In this document: positions 1-7,721 of the stretch, in pieces | How the letters are laid out: each line of letters opens with the position of its first letter | Position numbering within the stretch: position 1 is the stretch's first letter | NCBI GenBank assembly: GCA_964538565.1 | Contig: CAZIGW010000199.1 | Location: 1 to 64,000, forward strand | DNA from: CAYVBN01 sp964538565 | GTDB taxonomy: Bacteria; Pseudomonadota; Alphaproteobacteria; Rhizobiales; Xanthobacteraceae | Direction: 5' to 3' | DNA length: 64,000 nucleotides | Program-made: the position numbers and the translations under genes | The notes under the pieces: model-generated | The model's database searches: none | Told to the model about the DNA's origin: nothing | The model's input: the letters and a program-made list of their open reading frames with translations, nothing else

Positions 1-1272
1 GTGGCAGGTGCTGCAGGCGATCGCGGCAACCGCGGTGTGGTTCATCGTGTAGGTGACGAAGCTCGCCGCCGTGTTGCTGTGGCAGTTGCTGCACTGGACG
101 CCGGTCACCGGAATATGCGGCGGCGTCGTCATGCCGGTCGCGGTCGTGCCGTTGTGACAGCTCGAACAGTTGGTGTCGGTCGCCGCGTGCTGGAAGGTCG
201 CGCCGGCCCAGCTCGACGTGCTCTTGTGGCAGGTGCCGCAATCGGCCGTGGTCGCGACGTGGCCGGCGTTCTTGCCCTGCGCGCCGCTCGCGCCCTCGCC
301 GGCGAAGGAGCTGTTGTGGCAGGCGCTGCAGGCGATGGCCGCCACCGCGGTGTGGTCCATCGTGTAAGTCGTGAAGCTCGTCGTGCTCTGGTGGCAGGAG
401 CCGCAGTCGACCCCGGAGACGGGAATGTGCGGCGGCGTCTTCGACGCGGTCACGCCCGGGAATTGGCCGCTGTGGCACGTTGCGCAACCGTTGCTGATGC
501 CGGCGTGGTTGAAGGTGCCGCCGGCCCAGGTGGTCAGGCTCTTGTGGCAATCCGAGCAATCCTGACTGGGCGGCGTCGGAATGTGCGAAGCCGACTTGCT
601 GGTGACCCCGACGTATTGCGCGTTGTGACAGCTGATGCAGCCCGCGGCTCCCACTCCCACGTGATCGAACGTGCCGCCCACATACGTGGTGGTGCTCCTG
701 TGGCAGGCGCCGCAGTCGGCGGTCGTCGGGAAGTGGTTGACCGGCTTGCCGACGGCCGTCGTGCCGTTGTGGCAGCTTGCGCAGTTCCCGGTGATTCCCG
801 CGTGATTGAAGCTGGTCGTGCCGCCGAACGAGACCGTGCCCTTATGACACGTTTCGCACGCGGCATTCGTCGGCATGTGGTTGGGCGACTTGCCGATCGC
901 GACGACGCCGTTGTGGCATGCGGCGCAGCCGCTCATGATCCCGGCGTGATCCATGCGGATGTCGCTCCACCGGGTGGTGAAGTGACACGTCTCGCAAAGA
1001 TTGCTGCTGCGCGGATGATTTGACGACTTGCCCTGGGCGGTCGCGCCGTTGTGGCAGGTCGCGCATTGGCGCGGGGTTCCTTTGAACTGGCCGCCGACGT
1101 GGCACGAACCGCAGTCGACGCGAAGATGCGCCCCGGTCAGCGGGAAGCCGGTGGAGAAATGATCGAACGAGCTGCCGGCCGCCGTTTGCGCGTCGGCGCG
1201 CACGGCACCGAGTGCCGTCGCAGACAACGCGAGCAACAGCCCCAGACCGACTGCCCTGAAAGAAGAGATCAT
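1..1272 (-). CDS. Multiheme c-type cytochrome, partial (16 CxxCH visible)
   Basis: The frame opens with ATG at 1272 and stays open to the left edge (424 codons), so the C-terminus is missing. Residues 1-28 look like a Sec signal peptide, so the protein should be exported and carry its hemes in the periplasm or outside. I count 16 CxxCH heme-attachment motifs after it, spaced about 20-28 residues apart, in a repeating module of the type (T/S)FxHAGI..(N/G)C..CHNG then NH.PT..(D/A)C..CHK. This belongs with cytochrome c3/c7-like doubled-CxxCH proteins. A similar 18-heme protein lies at 3413-4780 on the same strand, so this is a second heme wire of the same locus. About 1.1 kb without a gene separates it from the anti-sigma gene, so it may have its own promoter. 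Family call is firm; electron partner is unknown. Confidence 0.9.
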   Translation of the reverse strand, partial: MISSFRAVGLGLLLALSATALGAVRADAQTAAGSSFDHFSTGFPLTGAHLRVDCGSCHVGGQFKGTPRQCATCHNGATAQGKSSNHPRSSNLCETCHFTTRWSDIRMDHAGIMSGCAACHNGVVAIGKSPNHMPTNAACETCHKGTVSFGGTTSFNHAGITGNCASCHNGTTAVGKPVNHFPTTADCGACHRSTTTYVGGTFDHVGVGAAGCISCHNAQYVGVTSKSASHIPTPPSQDCSDCHKSLTTWAGGTFNHAGISNGCATCHSGQFPGVTASKTPPHIPVSGVDCGSCHQSTTSFTTYTMDHTAVAAIACSACHNSSFAGEGASGAQGKNAGHVATTADCGTCHKSTSSWAGATFQHAATDTNCSSCHNGTTATGMTTPPHIPVTGVQCSNCHSNTAASFVTYTMNHTAVAAIACSTCH

Positions 1273-2349
1273 CGCCCCGCCGCCCACGTCCCCTGTTGGC
1301 GCTGTCTGTTTTGATTCACCGCCGCGCCGCCCCTGTCTGTCTCCTCACCCTCCTTCCTTCGCCTCCGCGACCTGGCGGAAGAAAACGCGCCCAACGCCGA
1401 CAACACTCATCCGCTCAAGGGGCGGACGCGCCCCTTGATTCCGAGTTCGACTTGCACGCTGCTTGGTTAGCGGACGGTAGCGCCGTTCAACGCCGCTCTC
1501 GCTGCGGTGTTCGCTCAGTTCGGATCAACGCTTCTCTGTCCGGAGAAGGACGTCGAAAACAGAACCCGCGATCGATTGATCATCGTCATGTCCCCACCTG
1601 TCCTGCGGCCCCGAACGTTCCGACTCTTCTTCTGTGGCGACACGATCCGTTTGGTCCCTGATCGCGTCTCGGGCGCGCCTCGTCTCCCTCGAACCGGATC
1701 CCCCGCCGGTCGCCGGTGTCCCCGCTGCAATGACGTCTTCTCGTCCGCGCAGCGCAGCGGCAACGCCGCCCTGATACGTGGGACTCGTATCCTCCTTGCG
1801 GGCACGCGCATGCGGACCTGCTGCAGCGATAACGGGTGGGGTCGGCGATTATTCCCTTGGTGCGCCTCGGCCCGAATGTTTTGTGCGTGCCGGTGCTGCA
1901 ATCGCCGCGCTGCGCCCTCGTATTCGACGCCTTATTTGGTGATATTGATCGTCGATCAGAGTTGAACCGCGGCGAAATCTGAAATACTTCGCGGCGATTT
2001 TGTGAACGATGGCGGAATCGCGGCACGCCAATGCAAATCACGTGTCAGGACCGAGGCGCTATCATCCTTTGACAACGGTGCCATGCTGAGTTGTCGCAGC
2101 TCGTCTCGATCTGCGTGAGATGGCCGTGAGCGCGCTGATCTTCCGCGAGCGATCGCTCGCGCGCCGTCCCGAGGCGCGTGTCTTTGAGGCGTCGGGCCGT
2201 CGAGCGCACGCGCGGATCCGATGCTCGGGCGCGTGCCTCTCGTCTTCTTGCGTTGAGCAGGCATCGTGCTCAGGCGGGACCCGTCGCCAGGAAATCGCCT
2301 GGCTGGCCGACGCCAGGATGGCGCTGTCGCAACAGGACCTGGACAGGTC
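1273..2349. other. Gene-poor stretch (about 1.1 kb)
   Basis: No frame on either strand here has a convincing start, a recognisable motif or a composition like the neighbouring genes. It holds the upstream region of the multiheme cytochrome (start 1272) and the 3' flank of the anti-sigma-like gene (end 2350). Part of it near 1900-2060 is richer in A+T than the surroundings. It could be a decayed gene or a long regulatory region; the sequence does not decide. Confidence 0.5.
1415..1438. other. Perfect 10-bp inverted repeat (hairpin)
   Basis: The arms tcaaggggcg and cgccccttga are exact reverse complements around a 4-nt loop. Neither side continues into a T-run, so it is not a standard intrinsic terminator. 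It lies about 140 bp upstream of the cytochrome start at 1272 and could be an operator or an RNA structure in a leader. Confidence 0.45.
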
Positions 2350-2733
2350 TCAGGTCGTGACGATGATCCGGCGCTGCCCGATCATGGTCGCGCTTCCGAG
2401 ACCCTGACCGCGCCGAGGTCTGCGCACGGTCCGCCCGCCGACCGGCACACTGCCGGTCTCCTCGCCGGGATCCTCGGTCATTTGCATGCCGCCCGCGTCT
2501 GCGTGCGGCATTCCGTACGCGCGCTCTCCGCGCGGGTCGGCAGTCGGCGTCGCCGCGCGGCAGATCATGTCCTCGAACAGCAGCCCGATTGTCCGTCCGG
2601 TGACCTCGAAGATGCGAAGCCGCTCGTGGAATTCGGGATGGGCCGCAAGAATGCCGGTGACGCGTTCCCGAACGTCCGGCGTCAGCGCTCCGTCTGCATA
2701 CGCCATCAGAACTTCGTCGGACAATTCGGCCAC
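2350..2733 (-). CDS. Short anti-sigma-factor-like protein
   Basis: GTG start at 2733 is chosen because GAGGTGAT lies 5 nt upstream. The 127-aa product begins with LSDEVLMAYADGAL, the opening typical of anti-sigma factors paired with alphaproteobacterial ECF sigma factors, followed by a helical segment (LAAHPEFHERLRIFEVTGR). It starts 50 bp after the sigma gene at 2784-3416 on the same strand, so the two are very probably co-transcribed and the product should bind and inhibit that sigma. Unlike typical family members of 200-260 aa, it has no transmembrane segment or periplasmic domain, no clear zinc-binding HxxxCxxC and a low-complexity basic tail. It may be a truncated or soluble variant. Role is inferred from the N-terminus and position. 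Confidence 0.65.
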   Translation of the reverse strand: MAELSDEVLMAYADGALTPDVRERVTGILAAHPEFHERLRIFEVTGRTIGLLFEDMICRAATPTADPRGERAYGMPHADAGGMQMTEDPGEETGSVPVGGRTVRRPRRGQGLGSATMIGQRRIIVTT

Positions 2734-2783
2734 GGTATCACCTCGTTCCGCTTGTCGCGGCTCGTCTTGGCGCGCCTGCGCGT

Positions 2784-3416
2784 TCAGGTCTCGTTTCGCG
2801 GCTTGCCGTAGATGGCCTCGTACAAGGCGACCCGCGCCCGCGCGAGCCTGCTCATGATCGTGCCCGGCCGCTCGTTCAGCACTTCCGCAGCCTCGTTGTA
2901 GGACAAGCCGTCGACGCATACCAAACCGATCAAGACGCGCTGATCCGCAGACAATGCCGCCATGCTTCTTCTGACTTCCTCCAGCGTCAGTCGACTCTCG
3001 GTGACGGCCCTGCCGTCGCTGCTTGGAAGATCGCCGACCGTATCCAGATCGACGACTTCGCCGCGACTTTTTTCCGCCCTGGCGCGATCGAGCCAGAGAT
3101 TCTGGGCGATACGGAACATCCAGCTGTCGAGCCGGGTGCCCGGCTGCCATTGGTCGAGGTGAGCCAGAGCCCTCGCACAAGTATCCTGCACAAGGTCCTC
3201 ACCCCGATCACGATCACCCGTCAACGAACACGCGAACCGTCGCAAACGCGGCAGGAACTCCACCAGACGGGCTCGGATGTCGCGGGCCACCTCGTCATTC
3301 GGGTCGTCGGTATGATAACGCGCGGGTTGGCCGGTTATTCCCGCGGGCCCGAAAGAATCCAGCGCCGGCTGGTCGACCGTGGCCGCCTGATCCTTCGGCG
3401 CCTTCGGCTTCGTCAT
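2784..3416 (-). CDS. ECF-family RNA polymerase sigma factor
   Basis: The 210-aa product has sigma region 2 (about residues 50-117, with the DLVQDTCARAL and LDSWMFRIAQNLWLDRARAEK stretches) and region 4 (about 142-200, with LSADQRVLIGLVCVDGLSYNEAAEVL and the helix-turn-helix ending in GTIMSRLARAR). It redirects RNA polymerase to a small regulon. The ATG at 3416 overlaps the stop of the upstream 18-heme cytochrome gene (ATGA) and has AAGGGGGC 9 nt upstream; an in-frame start at 3458 would extend into the cytochrome gene and is less likely. A longer 5' extension is therefore rejected. Translational coupling to a cytochrome gene is unusual and suggests that sigma level follows synthesis of the conduit. 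The next gene is its likely anti-sigma factor. Confidence 0.9.
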   Translation of the reverse strand: MTKPKAPKDQAATVDQPALDSFGPAGITGQPARYHTDDPNDEVARDIRARLVEFLPRLRRFACSLTGDRDRGEDLVQDTCARALAHLDQWQPGTRLDSWMFRIAQNLWLDRARAEKSRGEVVDLDTVGDLPSSDGRAVTESRLTLEEVRRSMAALSADQRVLIGLVCVDGLSYNEAAEVLNERPGTIMSRLARARVALYEAIYGKPRNET

Positions 3417-4780
3417 CTTACGTTGCCCCCTTGTTTGAACGAACTGGTGGTGTGGCACCGCTCACACGAGCGTCCAAACGACCCCTGGTGAATGTCGTCG
3501 CGGCTGTGGCAGCTGTAGCAATCGGTCGGAAGAACGACCTTGGTGACGTGCTTGCGGGCGTGGCAGGCATTGCACTGAAGACCCTTGTGGGCGCCCGTCA
3601 GCGGATACCGAGTCTGCCGGTTGTGATCGAAGCGCCATTGCGCCCATCCGTTCGCGCTGTGGCAGAGGCCGCAGTCGGCTCCGAGGCGCCCCTCGTGGTG
3701 GTCGTCCTTGTGACAGCTCGCGCACGCCACCGGCGTGTCCTTGTAGGTCGGCGAGCGGTGGCACTGGGCGCACGCGACGCGTTTGTGGCGGCCGACCAGC
3801 GGGAATTTCGTGAGATCGTGGTCGAAGGTGATCTTCTGGCGCCAGCCGGCCTCCGTGTGGCACTGCTCGCAAGCGCGCCCGAGCCCGCCTTTGTGGACGT
3901 CGTTCTTCTGATGGCAGCCGATGCAGGTCGTCGCCAGCTTGTCGCGATAGAGATCGCCCGTGTGGCAGGTGTCGCATTTGACGCGGGCGTGCTGGCCACG
4001 CAACGGATATCTGGTGTCGCGGTCGTGGTTGAACCGCACCGTCTGCCAGCGCCTTGCGTCGTGGCACGAGTCGCATTTCGCGCCGTACCGGCCCTCGTGC
4101 ACATCCTGAATGCGGTGGCATGTGACGCAGGAGGTGCCGATGTTCTTGTAGGCTTCGCCGATATGGCAGGTTGCGCACGCAACCTCGTTGTGCGCCCCGG
4201 TCAGCGGAAACGTCGTCCTGGCGTGATCGAACGGCTTGAGTTCCTGCCAGGCCATTTCGCTGTGGCACGTCTCGCATGCGGGTCCGAGCCGGCCCTCGTG
4301 TGGCTCGTCGGCGCGATGGCAGTCGACACATCGCCTCGACGCATCGCGGAGCTTGGCGTTCTGCGCATGGCAACCGTCGCATGCGACGGTCCGATGCGCG
4401 CCGTTGAGCACAAAGTCCGTGAGCGCATGGTCGAACAGATCCCGGTCGAGCAGGACGATGTCGGCGCCCCGACCCTTGTGATCGGTGTGGCAGTGCCGGC
4501 AATCCTGCGCGGACGCGTCGGGCGCGCGGCCATGCAGTCCCCGACGCGCCGACCGGTCGGCGGCGATCTCCTTGTGGCAGGCGAGGCAAAGCCGGCTCTG
4601 CGACTGGCGAGAGAACGGTTCGTGGCAGCTGCTGCACTCCTTTTCGAGCTTGGCGTGTCCCTGCACCAGCGGGCCCGGCATGACGAGTTCCTGCAAGACG
4701 TTCTGGGCCCGCGGGCCGGACAACGTCGCCACGACGAAAACGCAGGCCAACGCGAGGACCCATGGAATGCGCGACCTCAA
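3413..4780 (-). CDS. Secreted multiheme cytochrome c (18 CxxCH)
   Basis: The product has 18 CxxCH motifs, most arranged in repeats of about 55-60 residues containing (F/Y)PL.G.H..V.C..CH and HEGR(L/Y)G..C..CH. An N-terminal hydrophobic stretch (IPWVLALACVFVVATL) is a signal peptide or membrane anchor, placing the hemes in the periplasm. TTG at 4780 is chosen as start because GGAAG sits 7 nt upstream and it begins directly before the signal sequence; TTG at 4798, overlapping the cytochrome b stop, is the alternative. With 14 bp between it and the upstream cytochrome b and an ATGA overlap with the downstream sigma gene, the three form one operon. The protein is likely to take electrons from, or pass them to, the membrane cytochrome. 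Start site is the least certain part. Confidence 0.9.
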   Translation of the reverse strand: MRSRIPWVLALACVFVVATLSGPRAQNVLQELVMPGPLVQGHAKLEKECSSCHEPFSRQSQSRLCLACHKEIAADRSARRGLHGRAPDASAQDCRHCHTDHKGRGADIVLLDRDLFDHALTDFVLNGAHRTVACDGCHAQNAKLRDASRRCVDCHRADEPHEGRLGPACETCHSEMAWQELKPFDHARTTFPLTGAHNEVACATCHIGEAYKNIGTSCVTCHRIQDVHEGRYGAKCDSCHDARRWQTVRFNHDRDTRYPLRGQHARVKCDTCHTGDLYRDKLATTCIGCHQKNDVHKGGLGRACEQCHTEAGWRQKITFDHDLTKFPLVGRHKRVACAQCHRSPTYKDTPVACASCHKDDHHEGRLGADCGLCHSANGWAQWRFDHNRQTRYPLTGAHKGLQCNACHARKHVTKVVLPTDCYSCHSRDDIHQGSFGRSCERCHTTSSFKQGGNVR

Positions 4781-4794
4781 GGTTCGACTTCCGT

Positions 4795-5784
4795 TCAATA
4801 GAAGTGCACGGCCACGATGTGAATGAACGCGGCGAACGCAAGCAGCACGAAGAGCGGAAGGTGCAGGAGGTGCCAGAGGGCGAATAGGCGTTCGTAGAAG
4901 CCGAACGCAGCCGCCTTTTTCACGGCGGCGAAATACAGCGTCACCAGCCGCGTCGCGGCCTTGCTTCGGCGCCGCCTGTCGCGCCACGTCCAACCGCGCC
5001 GTTTTCCTTCGCTGGCGATCAGGCGGTGGACTTGCGCGAGCAACCGCCGCCTCATGATGCGGGTGCGCCAGGCAAGGACGGGAATCGACCAGAGGCTGGC
5101 GAGGACGCCGCGTTGCTGCTCAACGACGTCCTTGGTGAACGCGTTCAAATCCTCCGCGGCCCGTGCCGCGCCGGGCAGGCCTTCCCACAGTTCGTCCCCG
5201 AACGAATGGAGGTCCGCCAGAATTTCCCGCAATTCGAGCTTGCGCCCGTAAAGGCCGCGATGGAATTTTTCGTATAGGTAGCGACCGACGACGCCGCTTC
5301 CGGCGACGATCAGCATGGCGGCGAGCGCGACGTTGCTGTTGGTCGATCCGAGGGCGAAATTGGCGTGAAAGAGAATCAGCGTCGGACCGACCAGACCGAG
5401 CACCATGTGGAGCCTGAACCAGAAGGCGACCGAGCCGAACAGGCTGCCCGCGCGCATGCGCTTGCGCAGCGGATAGAGCAGCAGCAGCAGCATCGCGCTC
5501 GCCCCAAGGATGCCCAGCCAATAGCCGAGGCCGCTTTCCGGAGTGAGGTGTCCTTCGTTGCGGTTGAGCCAGCCGGCGACGAGCGTCGCCGCGAGCGCGG
5601 CGCCGAAGATCAGCGGCGTGGCCTGCCGCCACGGGCGCCAGAGGTAGTGTGCGAGCTCGGACGGAGCCGGGCGTCGGGCAAGCGGCCTCGCCGACGGGGA
5701 ACGCCCGCTGCCGGGTGGGCGGTCCCGTCGCGGAAACGGAACGCGGGCATCGACGCGCAATCGAGAAGAGGTTGACTCCGTCAT
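4795..5784 (-). CDS. Di-heme membrane cytochrome b-like protein
   Basis: About 329 aa from the ATG at 5784; a second ATG at 5787 directly abuts GGGGAG, so either may be used. Hydrophobic helices are at about 56-73, 87-105, 126-146, 151-170 and 305-327, with a long hydrophilic loop at about 171-300. Histidines are paired as H126-x13-H140 and H308-x13-H322, the spacing used by b-type cytochromes to bind two stacked hemes across a membrane. This suggests a quinol- or flavin-linked membrane electron carrier. It is the first gene of the operon with the 18-heme cytochrome and ECF sigma factor, and is divergent from the Fe-S flavoprotein gene. I do not recognise a named family; the heme ligation is inferred from spacing. 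Confidence 0.75.
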   Translation of the reverse strand: MTESTSSRLRVDARVPFPRRDRPPGSGRSPSARPLARRPAPSELAHYLWRPWRQATPLIFGAALAATLVAGWLNRNEGHLTPESGLGYWLGILGASAMLLLLLYPLRKRMRAGSLFGSVAFWFRLHMVLGLVGPTLILFHANFALGSTNSNVALAAMLIVAGSGVVGRYLYEKFHRGLYGRKLELREILADLHSFGDELWEGLPGAARAAEDLNAFTKDVVEQQRGVLASLWSIPVLAWRTRIMRRRLLAQVHRLIASEGKRRGWTWRDRRRRSKAATRLVTLYFAAVKKAAAFGFYERLFALWHLLHLPLFVLLAFAAFIHIVAVHFY

Positions 5785-6212
5785 CATCTCCCCAAACGTT
5801 GCAGCAGCGAGCCGACGCGAGAGCGCGCCCGACGCTTTCGACACGTGCGAAACTGACCACGGGGAGATGCGAACCGAACCCGGATTGGAATAGCTCAAAA
5901 CAAGCTGGCGGATTTTTGGCGCCATTTGGGCGTGGGACGGCGACTACCCAGATTTTGCCGTGCCACCGCAGCAAACATGTCGCAACCCGGCCAAAAAAAA
6001 TAGTCGAACAAATCGGCCGGCCCTTTTCCTCGCCAAATCAAATGCGCACCGGGGTAGTTTGCGGGAATAAAACCAGGTGTGATCCGTTGTGGGGACGGGA
6101 TTTGCGACGGACTCGACAGTGATGCGCGATACATTGCTTCGCCGCCAAGCGCAGCAATGCGGGGAGATATTGTGTCCGCCCGTCCGGCCGGGCACTCAAG
6201 CCGGACGTTCCG
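5785..6212. other. Divergent intergenic region of the redox locus
   Basis: About 430 bp between the cytochrome b operon (leftward) and the Fe-S flavoprotein gene (rightward). It includes an A8 run near 5993-6000 and the ECF-type promoter candidate at 6064-6088. No frame here has a convincing start or motif. It should hold promoters for both directions. Confidence 0.55.
6064..6088 (+). promoter_or_regulatory. Candidate ECF-type promoter (GGAAT-N16-CGTT)
   Basis: GGAAT at 6064-6068 and CGTT at 6085-6088 are separated by exactly 16 nt, matching the general form of alphaproteobacterial ECF promoters (GGAAC/T, 16-17 nt, CGTT). It faces the flavoprotein and ankyrin genes and is close to the ECF gene of the same locus. 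No equally good match was found upstream of the cytochrome genes. The match is short, so chance is possible. Confidence 0.4.
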
Positions 6213-7721
6213 GTGGCGCCATCGTGCAGAGGCGATCTTGCCGATCACACATCTCGACCCCGCATAGTCATCGTTCGCGAACTGTCGAGCGCACCGGCGC
6301 GCGGGTCATGTCACGGCGATTGCGGCACGTGCTCGTTGGAAGGACCGGCGCGCACGCGCGCCATCTTCGGCCGGGGTCGCATCCCACCGCATCCCAACAA
6401 CGACGCCATTGAGCCCATGCAAGTGGATCCCGTCGTCGCCTTCTACGCGGTGCCGTTGCTGGCGATCTGGGCGCTGTACGTCGCGCGGCGCAAGCGACGC
6501 GAAGCCGCGAGCCTCGCCACGCGCAGCGCAGCTGCCGAGGCCGGCCTGCTGGAGCCCGCGTCCCTGCACCCGCAGATTGACCCGAGCAAATGTCTCGGTT
6601 GCGGAGCCTGCGTGCGCGCCTGTCCGGAAGGCGATGTCCTCGGCATGATCAACGGCAAGGCCGAATTGATCGAGCCGACCCAATGCATCGGACACGGCGC
6701 CTGCAAGACCTCCTGCCCGCGCGACGCGATCACGCTCGTGTTCGGCACCGAGACGCGGGGCGTCGACATCCCCCACGTGGGCCCGGATTTCCAGACGAAC
6801 GTCCCGGGCCTCTTCATCGCCGGCGAGCTCGGCGGCATGGGGCTGATCCGCAACGCCATCGAACAGGGCCGCCAGGCTGTCGAATCGATCCGCAAGCTCA
6901 ATGGCGTCGGGCAACGGGGCGTGCATGACGTGGTGATCGTCGGCGGCGGCCCCGCCGGTTTCTCGGCCAGTCTCGCGGCGATGCAGCACAAGCTGCGTTT
7001 TGTGACGATCGAGCAGGACACGTTCGGGGGCACCGTCGCGCATTTTCCGCGCGGCAAGCTCGTCATGACGGCTCCGGCCACGCTGCCGCTCGTCGGGAAG
7101 GTGAAATTCGGCGAGGTGAGCAAGGAGAAGCTGCTCTCGTTCTGGAAATCGACGGCGCGCAAGACCGGGCTGAAAATCCAGTACGGCGAGCGGGTCGACG
7201 CGGTCGTTCCGGCCGGGTCTGGATTTGAGGTCAAGACCACGCGCCGCACCTATCGCACGCGCGCGGTTCTGCTCGCGATCGGGCGACGCGGCACGCCGCG
7301 CCGCCTGGAGGTGCCGGGCGAAGATCAGGACAAGGTGGTCTACCGCATGGTCGATCCGGAACAATACCGCGGGATGCATGTACTGGTGGTTGGCGGGGGC
7401 GACAGCGCCCTCGAGGCGGCCGCCAGCATCGCCGAGCAGCCCGGCACGGTTGTCACCTTGTCCTACCGGAGCGAAGCCTTCTCGCGCGCCAAGATGAAGA
7501 ACCGTCAACGCGTCGAAACCGCCCAGGCGGCCGGCAATCTGCACGTGCTGCTCCAGTCGAGCGTCAAGAAGATCGGGATCCACGATGTCGAGATCGAGCA
7601 GAAGGGAAAGCGGATCGTCGTCAGAAACGACGCGGTGATCGTCTGTGCGGGCGGCATCCTGCCGACCGCTTTTCTCAAGAGCATCGGCGTCGAGGTCGAG
7701 ACCAAATATGGCACCGCTTAG
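6213..7721 (+). CDS. Membrane-tethered 4Fe-4S / FAD-NAD(P) oxidoreductase
   Basis: In order: one transmembrane segment (about 73-91), a first cluster motif C127-x2-C130-x2-C133-x3-C137, a second motif C158-x2-H161-x2-C164-x3-C168 in which the second cysteine is histidine, an FAD-binding GGGPAG (about 244-249) and an NAD(P)-binding GGGDSA (about 394-399). The flavin part resembles thioredoxin-reductase-fold enzymes but has no redox CxxC, as in ferredoxin-NADP reductase types. It probably moves electrons between NAD(P)H and the cytochromes of this locus. The start is uncertain: 6213 is the longest; ATG 6417 begins just before the membrane helix. The stretch before 6417 (with HGDCGTC and GRGRIPPHP) has coding-like codon use, so I keep the long form. 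It overlaps the ankyrin gene by 14 nt. Confidence 0.85.
   Translation: MAPSCRGDLADHTSRPRIVIVRELSSAPARGSCHGDCGTCSLEGPARTRAIFGRGRIPPHPNNDAIEPMQVDPVVAFYAVPLLAIWALYVARRKRREAASLATRSAAAEAGLLEPASLHPQIDPSKCLGCGACVRACPEGDVLGMINGKAELIEPTQCIGHGACKTSCPRDAITLVFGTETRGVDIPHVGPDFQTNVPGLFIAGELGGMGLIRNAIEQGRQAVESIRKLNGVGQRGVHDVVIVGGGPAGFSASLAAMQHKLRFVTIEQDTFGGTVAHFPRGKLVMTAPATLPLVGKVKFGEVSKEKLLSFWKSTARKTGLKIQYGERVDAVVPAGSGFEVKTTRRTYRTRAVLLAIGRRGTPRRLEVPGEDQDKVVYRMVDPEQYRGMHVLVVGGGDSALEAAASIAEQPGTVVTLSYRSEAFSRAKMKNRQRVETAQAAGNLHVLLQSSVKKIGIHDVEIEQKGKRIVVRNDAVIVCAGGILPTAFLKSIGVEVETKYGTA

Noticed and set aside
1..1023. Long open frame on the plus strand opposite the multiheme cytochrome
   Set aside because: It is Ala/Arg/Val-rich, has no ribosome-binding site or motif, and mirrors the heme repeats on the other strand.
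1..1272. CRISPR-like spaced repeats (recurring gtggca..gca units)
   Set aside because: Spacing varies (about 60-85 bp), repeat units diverge and the reverse strand reads through as heme motifs CxxCH; the repeats are coding, not a CRISPR array. The same holds for 3413-4780.
1296..2264. Several 60-150 codon frames in the gene-poor stretch
   Set aside because: All are basic, lack start signals and overlap each other on both strands; none is better than chance.
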